From CAVXDY01 sp963760715 (lineage in GTDB: Bacteria > Actinomycetota > Thermoleophilia > Miltoncostaeales > Miltoncostaeaceae): a DNA stretch of 64,000 nucleotides. Shown here piece after piece: positions 49,052-57,845 of the stretch (position 1 is the stretch's first letter; every line of letters begins with the position of its first letter). Position numbers and translations under genes: made by a program. Location of the stretch: positions 118,034 through 182,033 of the forward strand of contig CAVXDY010000006.1 in the NCBI GenBank assembly GCA_963760715.1. Reading direction: 5' to 3'. Under the pieces are notes generated by a model. The model worked only from the letters and a program-made list of their open reading frames with translations, ran no database searches and had not been told where the DNA came from.

Positions 49052-49480
49052 CTAGCCAGGCCGAGCCGAGCGGCCCGCGGCGCGCTCGACCGCCGGGCCG
49101 AGGTCATCGCAGCTGAACGAGCCTGGGCAGATCGTCTGAACGGTCGCGAGCGAGAGCGAGCGGAAGCCCAGGCCCTCCACCGCCGCACGAGGAGCGACCC
49201 AGAAGGCCCACTGGGAGATGTCCAGAGGGTCGAAGGCCGCGTGTTCGCGCGCGGTCTGCACGGCGAAGACGTAGACGTCGGCGCGGTAGCTGCGGGCCTC
49301 GCCGTACACGCCGGTCTCCTCGTCCCAGGCGCGGCCCGACAGGTGCCCGAATGTGATGCGCGAGTGACGCCTCGTCGGCCAGGCCTGCAGGTAGGCGCCC
49401 GCCTTGACCTCGACCGCGATGTCACCGCACAGCAGATCGTGGTTGGCCCAGGCCGAGCGCACGCCGTCAACGCAGCCCAA
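49052..49480 (-). CDS. Possible PD-(D/E)xK nuclease-fold protein, 5' end uncertain
   Basis: 142 residues from a TTG, but the coding sense continues upstream to about 49540 (FSDLRDNTVRGVLAEWIVGLAL) without a good start, so the gene may be truncated at its 5' end. 'HDLLCGDIAVEVKAGAYLQAW' has the D ... E-x-K spacing of restriction-type nuclease cores, followed by SRITFGHLSGRAW and a YRADVYVFAVQTAREHAAFDP strand pair. This resembles small restriction-like proteins of unknown role on actinobacterial islands. Confidence 0.5.
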   Translation of the reverse strand: MGCVDGVRSAWANHDLLCGDIAVEVKAGAYLQAWPTRRHSRITFGHLSGRAWDEETGVYGEARSYRADVYVFAVQTAREHAAFDPLDISQWAFWVAPRAAVEGLGFRSLSLATVQTICPGSFSCDDLGPAVERAAGRSARPG

Positions 49481-49711
49481 CGCAAGCCCGACGATCCACT
49501 CGGCCAGGACGCCGCGGACAGTGTTGTCGCGCAGGTCGCTGAAGGCCCATCGTCAGAAGTCGAGCACCTGTGCCCGGCCGGCGGCGACCGACTCGCTCCC
49601 GGTCAGCCGGCGCGGCGGCAGTGGCGTCAGTACGGCGTCAGGCTTGTCCGGCGCCATCTATGGAGGTCCTCGGTGTCACCGTGGCCCCAGGGTGCCAGAC
49701 GGCCCGGTCGG

Positions 49712-52672
49712 CTACCGCTCCCGGCCAAGACCGCGGCCGGGAGCGTTTCGCGAACGATCCTCGATCCCCTGCGCGCGATCGGGATCGACCGGCCCACGCC
49801 ACGGCGCGAGCCGCTCCTCGACTCGGTCCAGCTGAGCGCCGAGCCGCTGGGCACGCTCGCCGACGTCGTCTCCCGGGCCGACCCGGTCCAAGTCGCCGCG
49901 TGCGCTCCGGAGTTCGGCCCGGTGGTGCCCGAAGTCCCTGCCTGCCCGCGCGAGGTCGGCGCGCAGCTCGGCGCGGTCGCGTCGGCGCCAGGCTGGCGTG
50001 CGCTCCAGCTGCTCGGCGAGGCGCTCGTACCGAGTCCGCGCCTCCTTCAGCCCTGACTCGGCGAGCTCAAGCCTCCGGGTCGCCTCGACTCGGCGCATCC
50101 GCTCGTCAGCCGTCGCTCGCAGGCGCTCCTGCGCCGCCTCGCGCTCTGCGCGCAGCTCCTCGGAGAGGGCCAGCAGCCGCTCGGGCGTCGCGCCATCGAC
50201 ATCGGCCCGCACCGCTCTCATCACCGCATCGCGACGCTCCGGCGCGACCAGGTCGAGGGCGAGCGACTTACCCTGGGAGCGCGACCAGGCCCGCGCCAGG
50301 GCCGTCTCGATCTCCCCGGCATCGTGGTGGACCACGAACACCTGGAGGTCGTGGCGCTGACGCGATGCGGCGACGTAGGCCCACTCGGCTCCGCCGCGAT
50401 CAAGACTCGCGAGGACGAAGGTCCGGTCGACCGACCCCCCCTGCGAGACGTGGCCGGTGAGGGCATAACCGTGGCGGGCGTGGCCCAGGTAGCCGGCCGG
50501 CAGGCGCACGATCTCGCCGTGGTCGGTGAACACGTCGAGGTGCTCGCCGAGAGGGTCCATCCGCACGACCGTCCCGCCGGTGCCGTTGCGCACGCCGAGG
50601 CCGTAGTCGTTTCGGCGGCAGACGAGGCGATCGCCGATCGCCCACTCGCTGCCGCCGGCGACGAGCCGCCGTTCCGACAGGAGCCCCCGGGCCTCGCGCG
50701 ACTCGCGCGCGAGCCGGTTCAGCTCGGCGACGTCGTGGCGGTCGTGCGCGAGCATCAGGCTGCGCCCGGGCGACTCCCGCTCCGCCTCGGCCCATGCCTT
50801 CACCAGCGCGGCGCGGGCCTCGCGCGCGTCCTCGAAGCGCTGGAGGCGCCCGGATTCCGAGAGCAGCGCGACCGCGTCGGCGGCGCGGCCCTCGGCAAGA
50901 TGGGCGGCGATGCAGCGCTGCAGCTCGCTCGCCTGGCGGCGGTTCTCGGTCAGCGCGACCGCCCCGAGCCGGTCGGCGAGCGCGGCGAAGCCGCCGCCCG
51001 CCTCGATCGCCGGGAGCTGGGCGCGGTCCCCGACGAGCACCACGCGCGCCGAGCGCCAGGCGGCCGCGTGGACGAGGCGCTGGAGGGCGCGGGTCGGCAT
51101 CGCCGACGCCTCGTCGACGACGATCAGCCCGCGCGCCGGGATGGCGCTTTCTCCGCGCTCGATCCGGCGCAGCAGGAGCGCGGCGGTCTGCGACTCGATC
51201 CCGGCCTCGCGCCGGAGCAGGTCGGCCGCCTGGCCCTGCCAGGCGACCCCGATCACCCGGACACCGGAGCGCTCGTAGGCGTCGCGAACAGCCGACAGGG
51301 TGAACGTCTTGCCCGAGCCGGCGCGCGCCTCCATGACCCGCACGCGCGCCTCGCCGCCGCACAGGTGGCGCACCGCGGCGGCCTGGTCCGCGCCAAGGGT
51401 CGGCCGCGCAGCGATTACCGCCTCGATCGCTTCCGGTTCGGCGTCGATCGGCGCCCCGGGGTCCCGACCGGTGGCGGCGTCGACGAGCCGGACCTCGGTT
51501 CGGAGCATGTCCTGTGTGGTGAAGAGCGGCTCGCGCCAACTGCGAGGCGCGTCGCCGTCCTCGCGGGTGAGCGCGACGCAGCGCTCGGCGAGGAACTGAT
51601 CGGCCAGCGCCTCGAGACGCCCGGCGGGCGCGCCCTCGGGGTGGACCTCGCCGAGCGCCTGGATCACCTCGCGGCGGGTGAAGGTGGAGCTCTGGCGCGT
51701 CAGGCCCTCGGGTCCGAGCATGCGCGCGGCCTGCGCTCGCAGGCGCTCGGTGTAGTCGGGCCGAGTCACGGGCCGTGCTCGCCCGAGTGCGTCGCGCAGC
51801 TCCCGGGCCCCGAAGCCGTGCTCGGCGGCGCGCGCCCGCCAGCCGGCGACGGCCTCCTCGCGCGCGATCGAACGCTTTCGATCGCGCGTCTCCCGCTGGA
51901 TGGCGGCGATCCCGGCACGCGAGGTGAGCCCACGGGCGAGCGCCTCCTCGACGATCTCGGCGTGACGCGCCGAGAAGTGCTCGCGCACCGACGCGGGCAC
52001 CGCGGCGAGCTCGGCGATGCCGTTCACCACCGGCCCCCATTCGACGCCGAGCGAGCGGGTCAGCTCGGCGCGCATGACGGCGTCGGCGATCGTGCCCGCG
52101 GTCTTGGCGTGCGCGTAGACCGGGCGCATGTCCGGGGCGCTCCAGCGCCCGTCGGGTCCGCGCACCCGGTTGGCGATCACGAGATGGGCGTGGAGGTGCG
52201 GATCGCCCGAGCGGGCCATCTCGTGGACGTAGACCGCGCCGACGAATCCGTCCGCCGGCAGCACCGAGACGCCGTTGCGCCCACGGCGCACGAAGCAGGC
52301 ATGGCGCTCCAGGTAGTTGAGGGCGGCATCGACCCCAGCGGCGCGCGCGTCGAGCACCGCGCGACGGACCGGCTCGTCGCCGACGGCGGCAAGGACGCTG
52401 ACGCTCTTGGGCGCTGCGAAAGTGAGGTCGAAGCCGACGTTGCCTCCGGCGCGGCGAGCCGTGCCGGCCAGCACGCCGCCGCTCGCCGGGTCACGCCCGT
52501 CGAGCAGCACTCCAAGAGCGCCCTCCTCGGACGCGCCGGTCAGGCCGAGCGCCGCAGCTCCGCAGCCCGCCCAGGTGCCGCGAACCTGACCGCGCTCGGC
52601 GTAGTAGTCGTCGGCGGCGAACTCGGCCCGCTCGTAGTAGTCCGGCCCCCGCGCTGCTCGCAACGTCAACAT
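49712..52672 (-). CDS. MobF-family relaxase-helicase (TrwC/TraA-like)
   Basis: 986 residues. N-terminal relaxase: YYERAEFAADDYYAERG (catalytic Tyr pair), DLTFAAPKSVSVL and the three-His metal site in DPHLHAHLVIANRV. The RecD-like helicase part has Walker A EARAGSGKTFTL, Walker B LIVVDEASAMPT, VLVGDRAQLPAIEAGGGFAAL, QASELQR and the C-terminal YVAASRQRHDLQVF motif. A coiled coil ends the protein. It nicks at oriT and unwinds the transferred strand. No coupling protein or type IV secretion genes are in the window. Confidence 0.92.
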   Translation of the reverse strand: MLTLRAARGPDYYERAEFAADDYYAERGQVRGTWAGCGAAALGLTGASEEGALGVLLDGRDPASGGVLAGTARRAGGNVGFDLTFAAPKSVSVLAAVGDEPVRRAVLDARAAGVDAALNYLERHACFVRRGRNGVSVLPADGFVGAVYVHEMARSGDPHLHAHLVIANRVRGPDGRWSAPDMRPVYAHAKTAGTIADAVMRAELTRSLGVEWGPVVNGIAELAAVPASVREHFSARHAEIVEEALARGLTSRAGIAAIQRETRDRKRSIAREEAVAGWRARAAEHGFGARELRDALGRARPVTRPDYTERLRAQAARMLGPEGLTRQSSTFTRREVIQALGEVHPEGAPAGRLEALADQFLAERCVALTREDGDAPRSWREPLFTTQDMLRTEVRLVDAATGRDPGAPIDAEPEAIEAVIAARPTLGADQAAAVRHLCGGEARVRVMEARAGSGKTFTLSAVRDAYERSGVRVIGVAWQGQAADLLRREAGIESQTAALLLRRIERGESAIPARGLIVVDEASAMPTRALQRLVHAAAWRSARVVLVGDRAQLPAIEAGGGFAALADRLGAVALTENRRQASELQRCIAAHLAEGRAADAVALLSESGRLQRFEDAREARAALVKAWAEAERESPGRSLMLAHDRHDVAELNRLARESREARGLLSERRLVAGGSEWAIGDRLVCRRNDYGLGVRNGTGGTVVRMDPLGEHLDVFTDHGEIVRLPAGYLGHARHGYALTGHVSQGGSVDRTFVLASLDRGGAEWAYVAASRQRHDLQVFVVHHDAGEIETALARAWSRSQGKSLALDLVAPERRDAVMRAVRADVDGATPERLLALSEELRAEREAAQERLRATADERMRRVEATRRLELAESGLKEARTRYERLAEQLERTPAWRRRDRAELRADLARAGRDFGHHRAELRSARGDLDRVGPGDDVGERAQRLGAQLDRVEERLAPWRGPVDPDRAQGIEDRSRNAPGRGLGRER

Positions 52673-52681
52673 GGACGGTGG

Positions 52682-52697
52682 GCATCATACCTGATGC
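52682..52697. promoter_or_regulatory. Operator palindrome over the relaxase promoter
   Basis: GCATCA-TACC-TGATGC, a perfect 6-bp inverted repeat. It includes the minus-strand -10 box TATGAT (52684-52689), 11 bases before the relaxase ATG, so a bound repressor would block transcription. Confidence 0.55.
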
Positions 52698-52789
52698 AAC
52701 TGTGCCGCCGATCCTCGGGGGTATGGCCGCGGGGCACTGGCCTGGTCCTGACTCGCGGCTCCTGGCCCTCCGGGCGCGAGGTGTAGGGG

Positions 52790-53079
52790 CGCGACGCTGG
52801 ACGATGATGTACCCGGGCACGCGTCGCCACGGGAATGCTCCCCGCAGAGAGAGGGCGAGCGCGACGGCGGGGTTCAGGTGAGCACCGGAGACGGCGCCCA
52901 TGAAGAGGATGGGTGCGCAGTAGTTCCGCGAAGAGCCGGCGCCACTCTTGGCGGGGATCGTCGAAGTCGTGACCCGACCCGAACTCGAGGCCGAGGCGCT
53001 CATCGACGCGGGCTCGGTCCCGCGAACGCGGGCCCGCGTTCTGGCGCTCCGGTGGGAGGCGTGAATCTGGGGCGTTCAC
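52790..53079 (-). pseudogene. Aquaporin (MIP family) remnant
   Basis: From GTG 53079 the frame gives a soluble N-tail and FDDPRQEWRRLFAELLRT; after a break near 52925 another frame gives APILFMGAVSGAHLNPAVALALSLRGAFPWRRVPGYIIVQ, which contains the NPA pore motif. The first two helices and everything after helix 3 are missing. Clearly a deleted, frameshifted aquaporin. Confidence 0.7.
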
Positions 53080-53177
53080 GGGTGGGCCCCGTCTCGATCG
53101 AGCAGCTCCAGCGCGCGCAGATAGGGCGGCTTCCAGGCGGCTCGGGGATCGCGCGGCAGGCGAAGACGGTCCTCCAT
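53076..53177 (-). pseudogene. Short fragment upstream of the aquaporin remnant
   Basis: 33 codons (MEDRLRLPRDPRAAWKPPYL...) ending in GTGA with the aquaporin start. Amino-acid composition looks coding. I do not recognise it; it is probably the tail of a partly deleted gene. Confidence 0.3.
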
Positions 53178-53188
53178 GTCTGCGCGCT

Positions 53189-53440
53189 TCACCGCCCGGG
53201 CGATCTCGCCGGCTGCGCCGGGAGGTCGGTTGGCGGGTAGCCGAGACGCTCGGCCAGGGGCCGGCCGGTCTCGAAGTGGAAGTCCTTGTGAGGCTCCTCG
53301 GCGACCTCGCGGTACACGTCCTTGACGCGCTCCTCGAGGTCCGTGGTGTCGAGTCGCCGGGCCGCTTCGTGCGCGACACCGCGGCCCACGTCGCCCTCGA
53401 GCAGCGCGACCACGGTGTCGCCCGCCACCTGCCCCTTCGC
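53189..53440 (-). pseudogene. Methyltransferase fragment (N-terminal region)
   Basis: TTDLEERVKDVYREVAEEPHKDFHFETGRPLAERLGYPPTDL is the N-terminal lead-in of a class I methyltransferase group that often accompanies arsenic genes. The SAM-binding core that should follow is gone; the frame stops at 53189. The 5' side runs straight into MFS transporter sequence of opposite orientation near 53440. Confidence 0.5.
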
Positions 53441-53447
53441 CGGGCGT

Positions 53448-54052
53448 TCGCGGAGGCGAGCGTTCGCAGCCCGGTGCTGCGCGCCTGCTCGCGGGCCGGG
53501 CTCGTCAACAACCTGAACGACGCGCTCGCCTGGGGTCTGGTCCCCCTCTACCTGGCCGCTCACGGTGCAACGACCGGGGAGATCGGCGTCATCGCAGCGC
53601 TCTACCCGGCAGTCTGGGGGGTCGGTCAGATCGCCACCGGGTGGCTCTCGGACCAGGACGGGCACAAGCCACTGATCGTCGCGGGGATGCTGATCCAGGC
53701 TGGCGCGCTGGCGCTCCTGGCGGCCGAGGGCGGGGCGATTGCCGCCGCCGCGGCGGCGGCCGTCCTCCTCGGCATCGGGACGGCACTGGTCTACCCGACC
53801 CTCATCGCGGCGGTGTCAGACGCGGTCACCCCGAGCGAGCGAGCGCCGGTCGTCGGGGTGTATCGCTTCTGGCGCGACTTCGTATTCGTGCTGGGCGCCC
53901 TCCTGGCCGGATTCGTGGCCGACGCCCTCGGCAGCGGGGCGGCGATCGCGATCGTCGCGGGCCTCACCGCGGCGAGCAGCCTCTGGGTCGCCGGTACCGC
54001 GTGGTCCCGGGGCCAGCCGGCGTCGGCGATCACGGCCATCGCCGCCCGCTGA
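53448..54052 (+). pseudogene. MFS transporter, N-terminal half missing
   Basis: About 200 residues of the C-terminal half: LVNNLNDALAWGLVPLYLAA, PAVWGVGQIATGWLSDQDGHKPLIVAGM (the G-x-L-S-D-x-x-G-R/H-K motif between helices), VYPTLIAAVSDAVTPSERAPVVGVYRFWRDFVFVLG. Six membrane helices remain; no start codon or first half exists upstream, where the reversed methyltransferase fragment begins. Confidence 0.7.
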
Positions 54053-54070
54053 ATGCCGTCGCCGCAACCG

Positions 54071-54266
54071 GTGAGGATCCTCGTCGTCCTTGAGCGATCC
54101 GCCCTACGGGACCGAGCGCGCGTACAACGGCCTGCGCCTCGCCCACGCGCTGGTCAAGCGGGAGGAGACACAGGTGCGAGTGTTCCTCTTGGCCGATGCG
54201 GTCGGCCGGCACGATCCTCTGGCTAGGCGACTCGCGCGTCTGAGGCCGCTCCGAGCAGACTCTTAG
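54071..54266 (+). pseudogene. DsrE/TusD-like gene, frameshifted and truncated
   Basis: GTG AGG ATC CTC GTC GTC (VRILVVL) is followed after one extra base near 54090 by DPPYGTERAYNGLRLAHALVKREETQVRVFLLADAVG. That is the DsrE start and first half; the rest is replaced by unrelated codons to TAG 54264-54266. A dead gene. Confidence 0.65.
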
Positions 54267-54354
54267 GTTCCTCACGCCCTGGTCTTATGCGGGCCGTCCA
54301 GGCTGGTTGAGCACCCGGTTCCGGGTGACGCGACACCGACCAGGGAGAACAATC

Positions 54355-54765
54355 GTGACCGACGTACGACGCCCCGCCCGCATGCGACGCGCAGCCGCGG
54401 TGGCCGCGCTCTCGATCGGCCTCGCAGTCGGCGGCTTCGGCATCGCCTCGGCCGCCAGCGGAACCGCCGTCACCTCGGCCGCCGCGACCACCACGACGGC
54501 CCCGGCTACGCAGGGCACGGCTCCGCACGGGTCTCCCCAGGGCTGGGGCGGTCAGCGCAGCGACGAGACCCCGCTCACGGGCGACGCGCTCACCGCGGTG
54601 ACCAAGGCCGCGACGGCCAAGGTGCCCGGCGCGACGGTGGTGCGCGTGGAGACCGACGCCGACGGAAACGCGAAGTACGAGGCCCACATGACGAAGGCGG
54701 ACGGCTCGCTGGTGACCGTCTACGTCGACGCCTCGTACAACGTGGTGAGCGTCCAGACCCGCTGA
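54355..54765 (+). CDS. Exported small protein with PepSY-like C-terminal domain
   Basis: 136 residues from GTG 54355 with AGGGAG nine bases ahead. Signal peptide (RRAAAVAALSIGLAVGGFGIASA), a Thr/Ala linker, then LTGDALTAVTKAATAKVPGATVVRVETDADGNAKYEAHMTKADGSLVTVYVDASYNVVSV, the PepSY-type alpha/beta hairpin found in periplasmic inhibitors and calcium-type sensors. Function unknown. It stands alone between the gene remnants and ftsH. Confidence 0.75.
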   Translation: MTDVRRPARMRRAAAVAALSIGLAVGGFGIASAASGTAVTSAAATTTTAPATQGTAPHGSPQGWGGQRSDETPLTGDALTAVTKAATAKVPGATVVRVETDADGNAKYEAHMTKADGSLVTVYVDASYNVVSVQTR

Positions 54766-54976
54766 CCCACGGACGGGACCGTTCCCGGGTCGCCTACCCG
54801 ACGTGCGTGTAGCTGACGCTCTCGATTAGGCGGTCCGGACCGGGACCGTCGAGCGGTTCACCGCGCAGCGCCCGTTGGAGTCCAACTCCAGGGCCTCCTT
54901 GATGGGCGTGAGGCGAAAGCACCCCAACTCCCTCGGGAGACCCGGACGGAACGATCAGCTGTCGCGCAGGCGACGC

Positions 54977-56914
54977 CTACCCCTCGGGTAGGGGCTCCCC
55001 GGCGGAGGGGTAGGGAAGGCGCTTGGGCTTGGCGGTATCGGTGCCGGCGCTGCGCCCGATCTGGGCGGCGGCGCGGGCGACCTTGGCATCGCGCGCGGCG
55101 AAGACCTCCGCCTCCGACCCACCGGCCAGCAGGCCGAGGAACTCCTCGCGCTCGATCGTCTCGCGCTTCAGGAGGATCTGGGAGAGGGTCTCCAGATCGG
55201 CCCGGTGCTCGACCAGGATGTCCCGGGCGCGCTGGTGGGCCTCCTCGATGATCCGCCGGATCTCGGAGTCGATCGTCCGGGCGAGGTCGTCGGAGTAGTC
55301 GGGCTCCGAGTGCATGTCCCGGCCCAGGAAGGGCGCGCCGTGGTTGTGGCCGAGGACGCGAGGCCCCAGCTTCTCGGACATCCCGAAGCGCATCGTCATC
55401 TGCTTGGCCGTCGAGGTGACCTTCTCGAGGTCGTTGGCGGCCCCGGTGGTGATCTCGTCGAACACCAGCTCCTCGGCGGCCCGGCCGCCGAGCGTCATCG
55501 CCATCTGGTCCTCGAGCTGCGCGCGGGTGGTGAGGAACTTGTCCTCGAGCGGCATCGAGATGGTGTACCCGAGCGCCTGACCGCGGCTGACCACCGAGAT
55601 CTTGTGGACGGGGTCGGCGTCGGGGAGGAAGTGGCCCACCAGGGCGTGGCCCATCTCGTGGTAGGCGGTGACGACGCGCTCCTTCTCGGAGAGCAGCCGG
55701 CTCTTCTTCTCGGGGCCGGCGATCACCCGCATGATCCCCTCCTCGAGCTCCGTCTGCTCGATCACGCGCTTGCCCTTGCGGGCGGCGAGGAGGGCGGCCT
55801 CGTTGACCAGGTTCGCGAGGTCGGCGCCCGTGAAGCCCGGGGTCTGGCCCGCGAGCACGGCGAGGTCGATCTCCTTGGCGATCGGCTTGCCCTTGGTGTG
55901 CACGCGGAGGATCTGGGCGCGCCCATCGCGGTCGGGCCGGTCGACCACGATCTGGCGGTCGAAGCGGCCGGGCCGCAGGAGGGCCGGATCGAGGATGTCC
56001 GGACGGTTCGTGGCCGCGATCAGGATGATGTTGTCCTTCGCCTCGAACCCGTCCATCTCGACGAGCAGCTGGTTCAGCGTCTGCTCGCGCTCGTCGTTGC
56101 CACCGCCGATGCCCGCGCCGCGGTGGCGCCCGACCGCGTCGATCTCGTCGATGAAGATGATGCAGGGGCTCGACTGCTTTGCCTGCTCGAAGAGGTCGCG
56201 CACTCTGGATGCGCCGACGCCGACGAACATCTCGACGAAATCGGAGCCCGAGATCGAGAAGAAGGGCACGCCGGCCTCGCCGGCTACGGCCCGCGCGAGC
56301 AGGGTCTTGCCGGTCCCCGGCGGGCCGAAGAGGAGCACCCCCTTGGGGATGCGCGCGCCGAGGGCCTGGAACTTCTTCGGGTTCTCGAGGAACTCCTTGA
56401 TCTCGTGCAGCTCCTCGACGGCCTCGTCGGCGCCCGCCACGTCCTTGAAGGTCGTCTTCGGGGAATCGGCGGCCATCCGCTTGGCGCGCGACTTGCCGAA
56501 GCTCATCAGCTTGGAGCCGCCACCCTGCATGCGGTTCATCAGGAAGATCCAGAACCCGATGAACAGGACGAACGGGGCGAGCCAGATCAGCGCCGACCAC
56601 CACGGCGAGCCCGGGATGCCCTTCACCTGGAAGGGCACGTCCGCGTGGCGCAGGTCCCCGGTGAGGGTGTCCGCGTACTCCTGCGGGTAGCCGGTGGTGA
56701 AGCGCCGGCCGTTGTCGAGGACGACATCGACCTCGTTGTTCTGGACCTTGATCGTGGCCTGCTTGACCTGGCCGTCGTCGATTTCCTGAAGGAACTGGTT
56801 GAACGTCGGCGCAGGGGTGGAGGTCCCATCGGAGACCACGAGGCGCTGGGCGACGAACACCAGCAGGATGACGATCAGGATCGGGAACGCCGCGCCCTTG
56901 AGGAACTTGTTCAC
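54977..56914 (-). CDS. ftsH: ATP-dependent membrane zinc protease FtsH
   Basis: 645 residues from GTG 56914 (VNKFLKGAAFPILIVILLVF); an upstream ATG at 57004 adds an unlikely Arg-rich lead. Two membrane helices flank an FtsH-ext domain, then AAA: Walker A FGPPGTGKTLLA (~200), Walker B IIFIDEIDAVG, SRH NRPDILDPALLRPGRFDR, and the protease with HEMGH (~418) plus the later Asp ligand. It degrades misassembled membrane proteins. Single-gene unit; the stretch from 54766 to its stop holds only short palindromes such as TTGGAGTCCAA. Confidence 0.96.
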   Translation of the reverse strand: MNKFLKGAAFPILIVILLVFVAQRLVVSDGTSTPAPTFNQFLQEIDDGQVKQATIKVQNNEVDVVLDNGRRFTTGYPQEYADTLTGDLRHADVPFQVKGIPGSPWWSALIWLAPFVLFIGFWIFLMNRMQGGGSKLMSFGKSRAKRMAADSPKTTFKDVAGADEAVEELHEIKEFLENPKKFQALGARIPKGVLLFGPPGTGKTLLARAVAGEAGVPFFSISGSDFVEMFVGVGASRVRDLFEQAKQSSPCIIFIDEIDAVGRHRGAGIGGGNDEREQTLNQLLVEMDGFEAKDNIILIAATNRPDILDPALLRPGRFDRQIVVDRPDRDGRAQILRVHTKGKPIAKEIDLAVLAGQTPGFTGADLANLVNEAALLAARKGKRVIEQTELEEGIMRVIAGPEKKSRLLSEKERVVTAYHEMGHALVGHFLPDADPVHKISVVSRGQALGYTISMPLEDKFLTTRAQLEDQMAMTLGGRAAEELVFDEITTGAANDLEKVTSTAKQMTMRFGMSEKLGPRVLGHNHGAPFLGRDMHSEPDYSDDLARTIDSEIRRIIEEAHQRARDILVEHRADLETLSQILLKRETIEREEFLGLLAGGSEAEVFAARDAKVARAAAQIGRSAGTDTAKPKRLPYPSAGEPLPEG

Positions 56915-57043
56915 CGAGCTCCCGCCCGCCTGGATCGACTCGCCTCTGATCGGCACCGGACGAGCCCGAGGCGACCGCGTGGGCCGACCCCGAAATTGTC
57001 TCACGAGGGTAGCAGCGGTCCCGGGGAGCGCCGTCCTCCTCGC

Positions 57044-57424
57044 TTAGCGTGGATACCGCTTGACCACGCGCGCTCTCCTAGGCTCGTCAGGCGCCCACAC
57101 CTCGGCCAGGAAGCCGCTCGCCAGAAGGCGCGCGTGTAGAGCGACGTCGATGCGATCGGTCTTTGCCCCGCCCTGCGCGGCGCCGCGCATGGCCGTGGGA
57201 TCGGCGAGCACCACCTGTGCGACGTGGGGCTCGATGACGCGGGCGATCGCGAGGACGGCGGCGGTCGATTCGAGCGCGACCGTGGCCGTGTCTCCCACCT
57301 CGCGTGCCCAGGACTCGAGCACTTCGGGCGTCGTGGCGATGCGCCCGCCCGAGCACACCTGGCCATCCTCGGCGATCGCGACCTCGCGGTAGTCGCGATG
57401 CACGTCCAACCCGACGTAGATCAC
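57044..57424 (-). pseudogene. IS110-family transposase, N-terminal remnant
   Basis: From GTG 57424: VIYVGLDVHRDYREVAIAED carries the first acidic residue of the IS110 DEDD domain, with VALESTAAVLAIARVIE, VVLADPTAMRGAAQGGAKTDRIDVALHARLLASGFLAEVWAPDE as the typical sequel. It stops after ~126 residues, without the C-terminal serine domain. No terminal repeats recognised (IS110 elements usually lack them). Confidence 0.75.
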
Positions 57425-57552
57425 GCTCCACCTCCTTCTCGGCGACCAGCTGAGGCAAGGCGGGCACGACGACATCTGCCGATCCGTGCTCGCAGCACAC
57501 GTCCGGGGACGACGAGGGCCAACGCCGCCGGCGGTGTCCCAGGGGCTCGATT

Positions 57553-57684
57553 TCAGGTTGGGCTCGAGTCCGAGAGTGGAGCCCCGGACTCGAAGACGAG
57601 GCGCACAGCGCGCTCACGTAGCTCGTCGGGGTACTTCCTCGGGGCAGCCGTCGTGGTGGGGCTCCTTCCTCCAGGACGCATCAT
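57553..57684 (-). pseudogene. IS3-family OrfA N-terminal remnant
   Basis: 43 codons from ATG 57684, with RKYPDELRERAVRLVFESG, the near-invariant start of IS3-type OrfA proteins. The helix-turn-helix and leucine zipper that should follow are gone. Together with the IS110 piece it marks an old insertion hot spot beside ftsH. Confidence 0.6.
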
Positions 57685-57845
57685 CCTGGCTTGGGGAGTC
57701 TCCGTCGAACCCAGCCCGCTCACTTGGTCGTCGCGACAACACGGCCAATCGGGGCGGGAGAGCGACGCGAGCGCGGGTCGGGACTGTTGCTCGCGCGCGT
57801 CAGACGCGAAAGAGTCCGTACTAATCCTGCCGGAAGAGATCCACG

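Larger units (their letters stand above)
44145..52700. mobile_element. Integrative mobilizable element next to tRNA-Glu (boundaries approximate)
   Basis: The segment holds a tyrosine integrase facing the tRNA-Glu 3' end, an excisionase-like HTH, several small regulators, a toxin-antitoxin pair and a MobF relaxase-helicase, but no conjugation channel ATPase or coupling protein. That is the content of a mobilizable rather than self-conjugative element. I could not find a second copy of the tRNA 3' end, so the right boundary is undefined; decayed genes up to about 54.3 kb may also belong to it. Confidence 0.6.

Noticed and set aside
44100..54976. Second copy of the tRNA-Glu 3' end as the right attachment site
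   Set aside because: I looked for GGGTTCAAATCCC/CCCGTATGCGC-like sequence to 55 kb and found none; the site may lie elsewhere or be diverged.
56914..56990. GCCGATCA upstream of ftsH as a pilus-type promoter
   Set aside because: No TCAAG-like box 13-14 bases before it.
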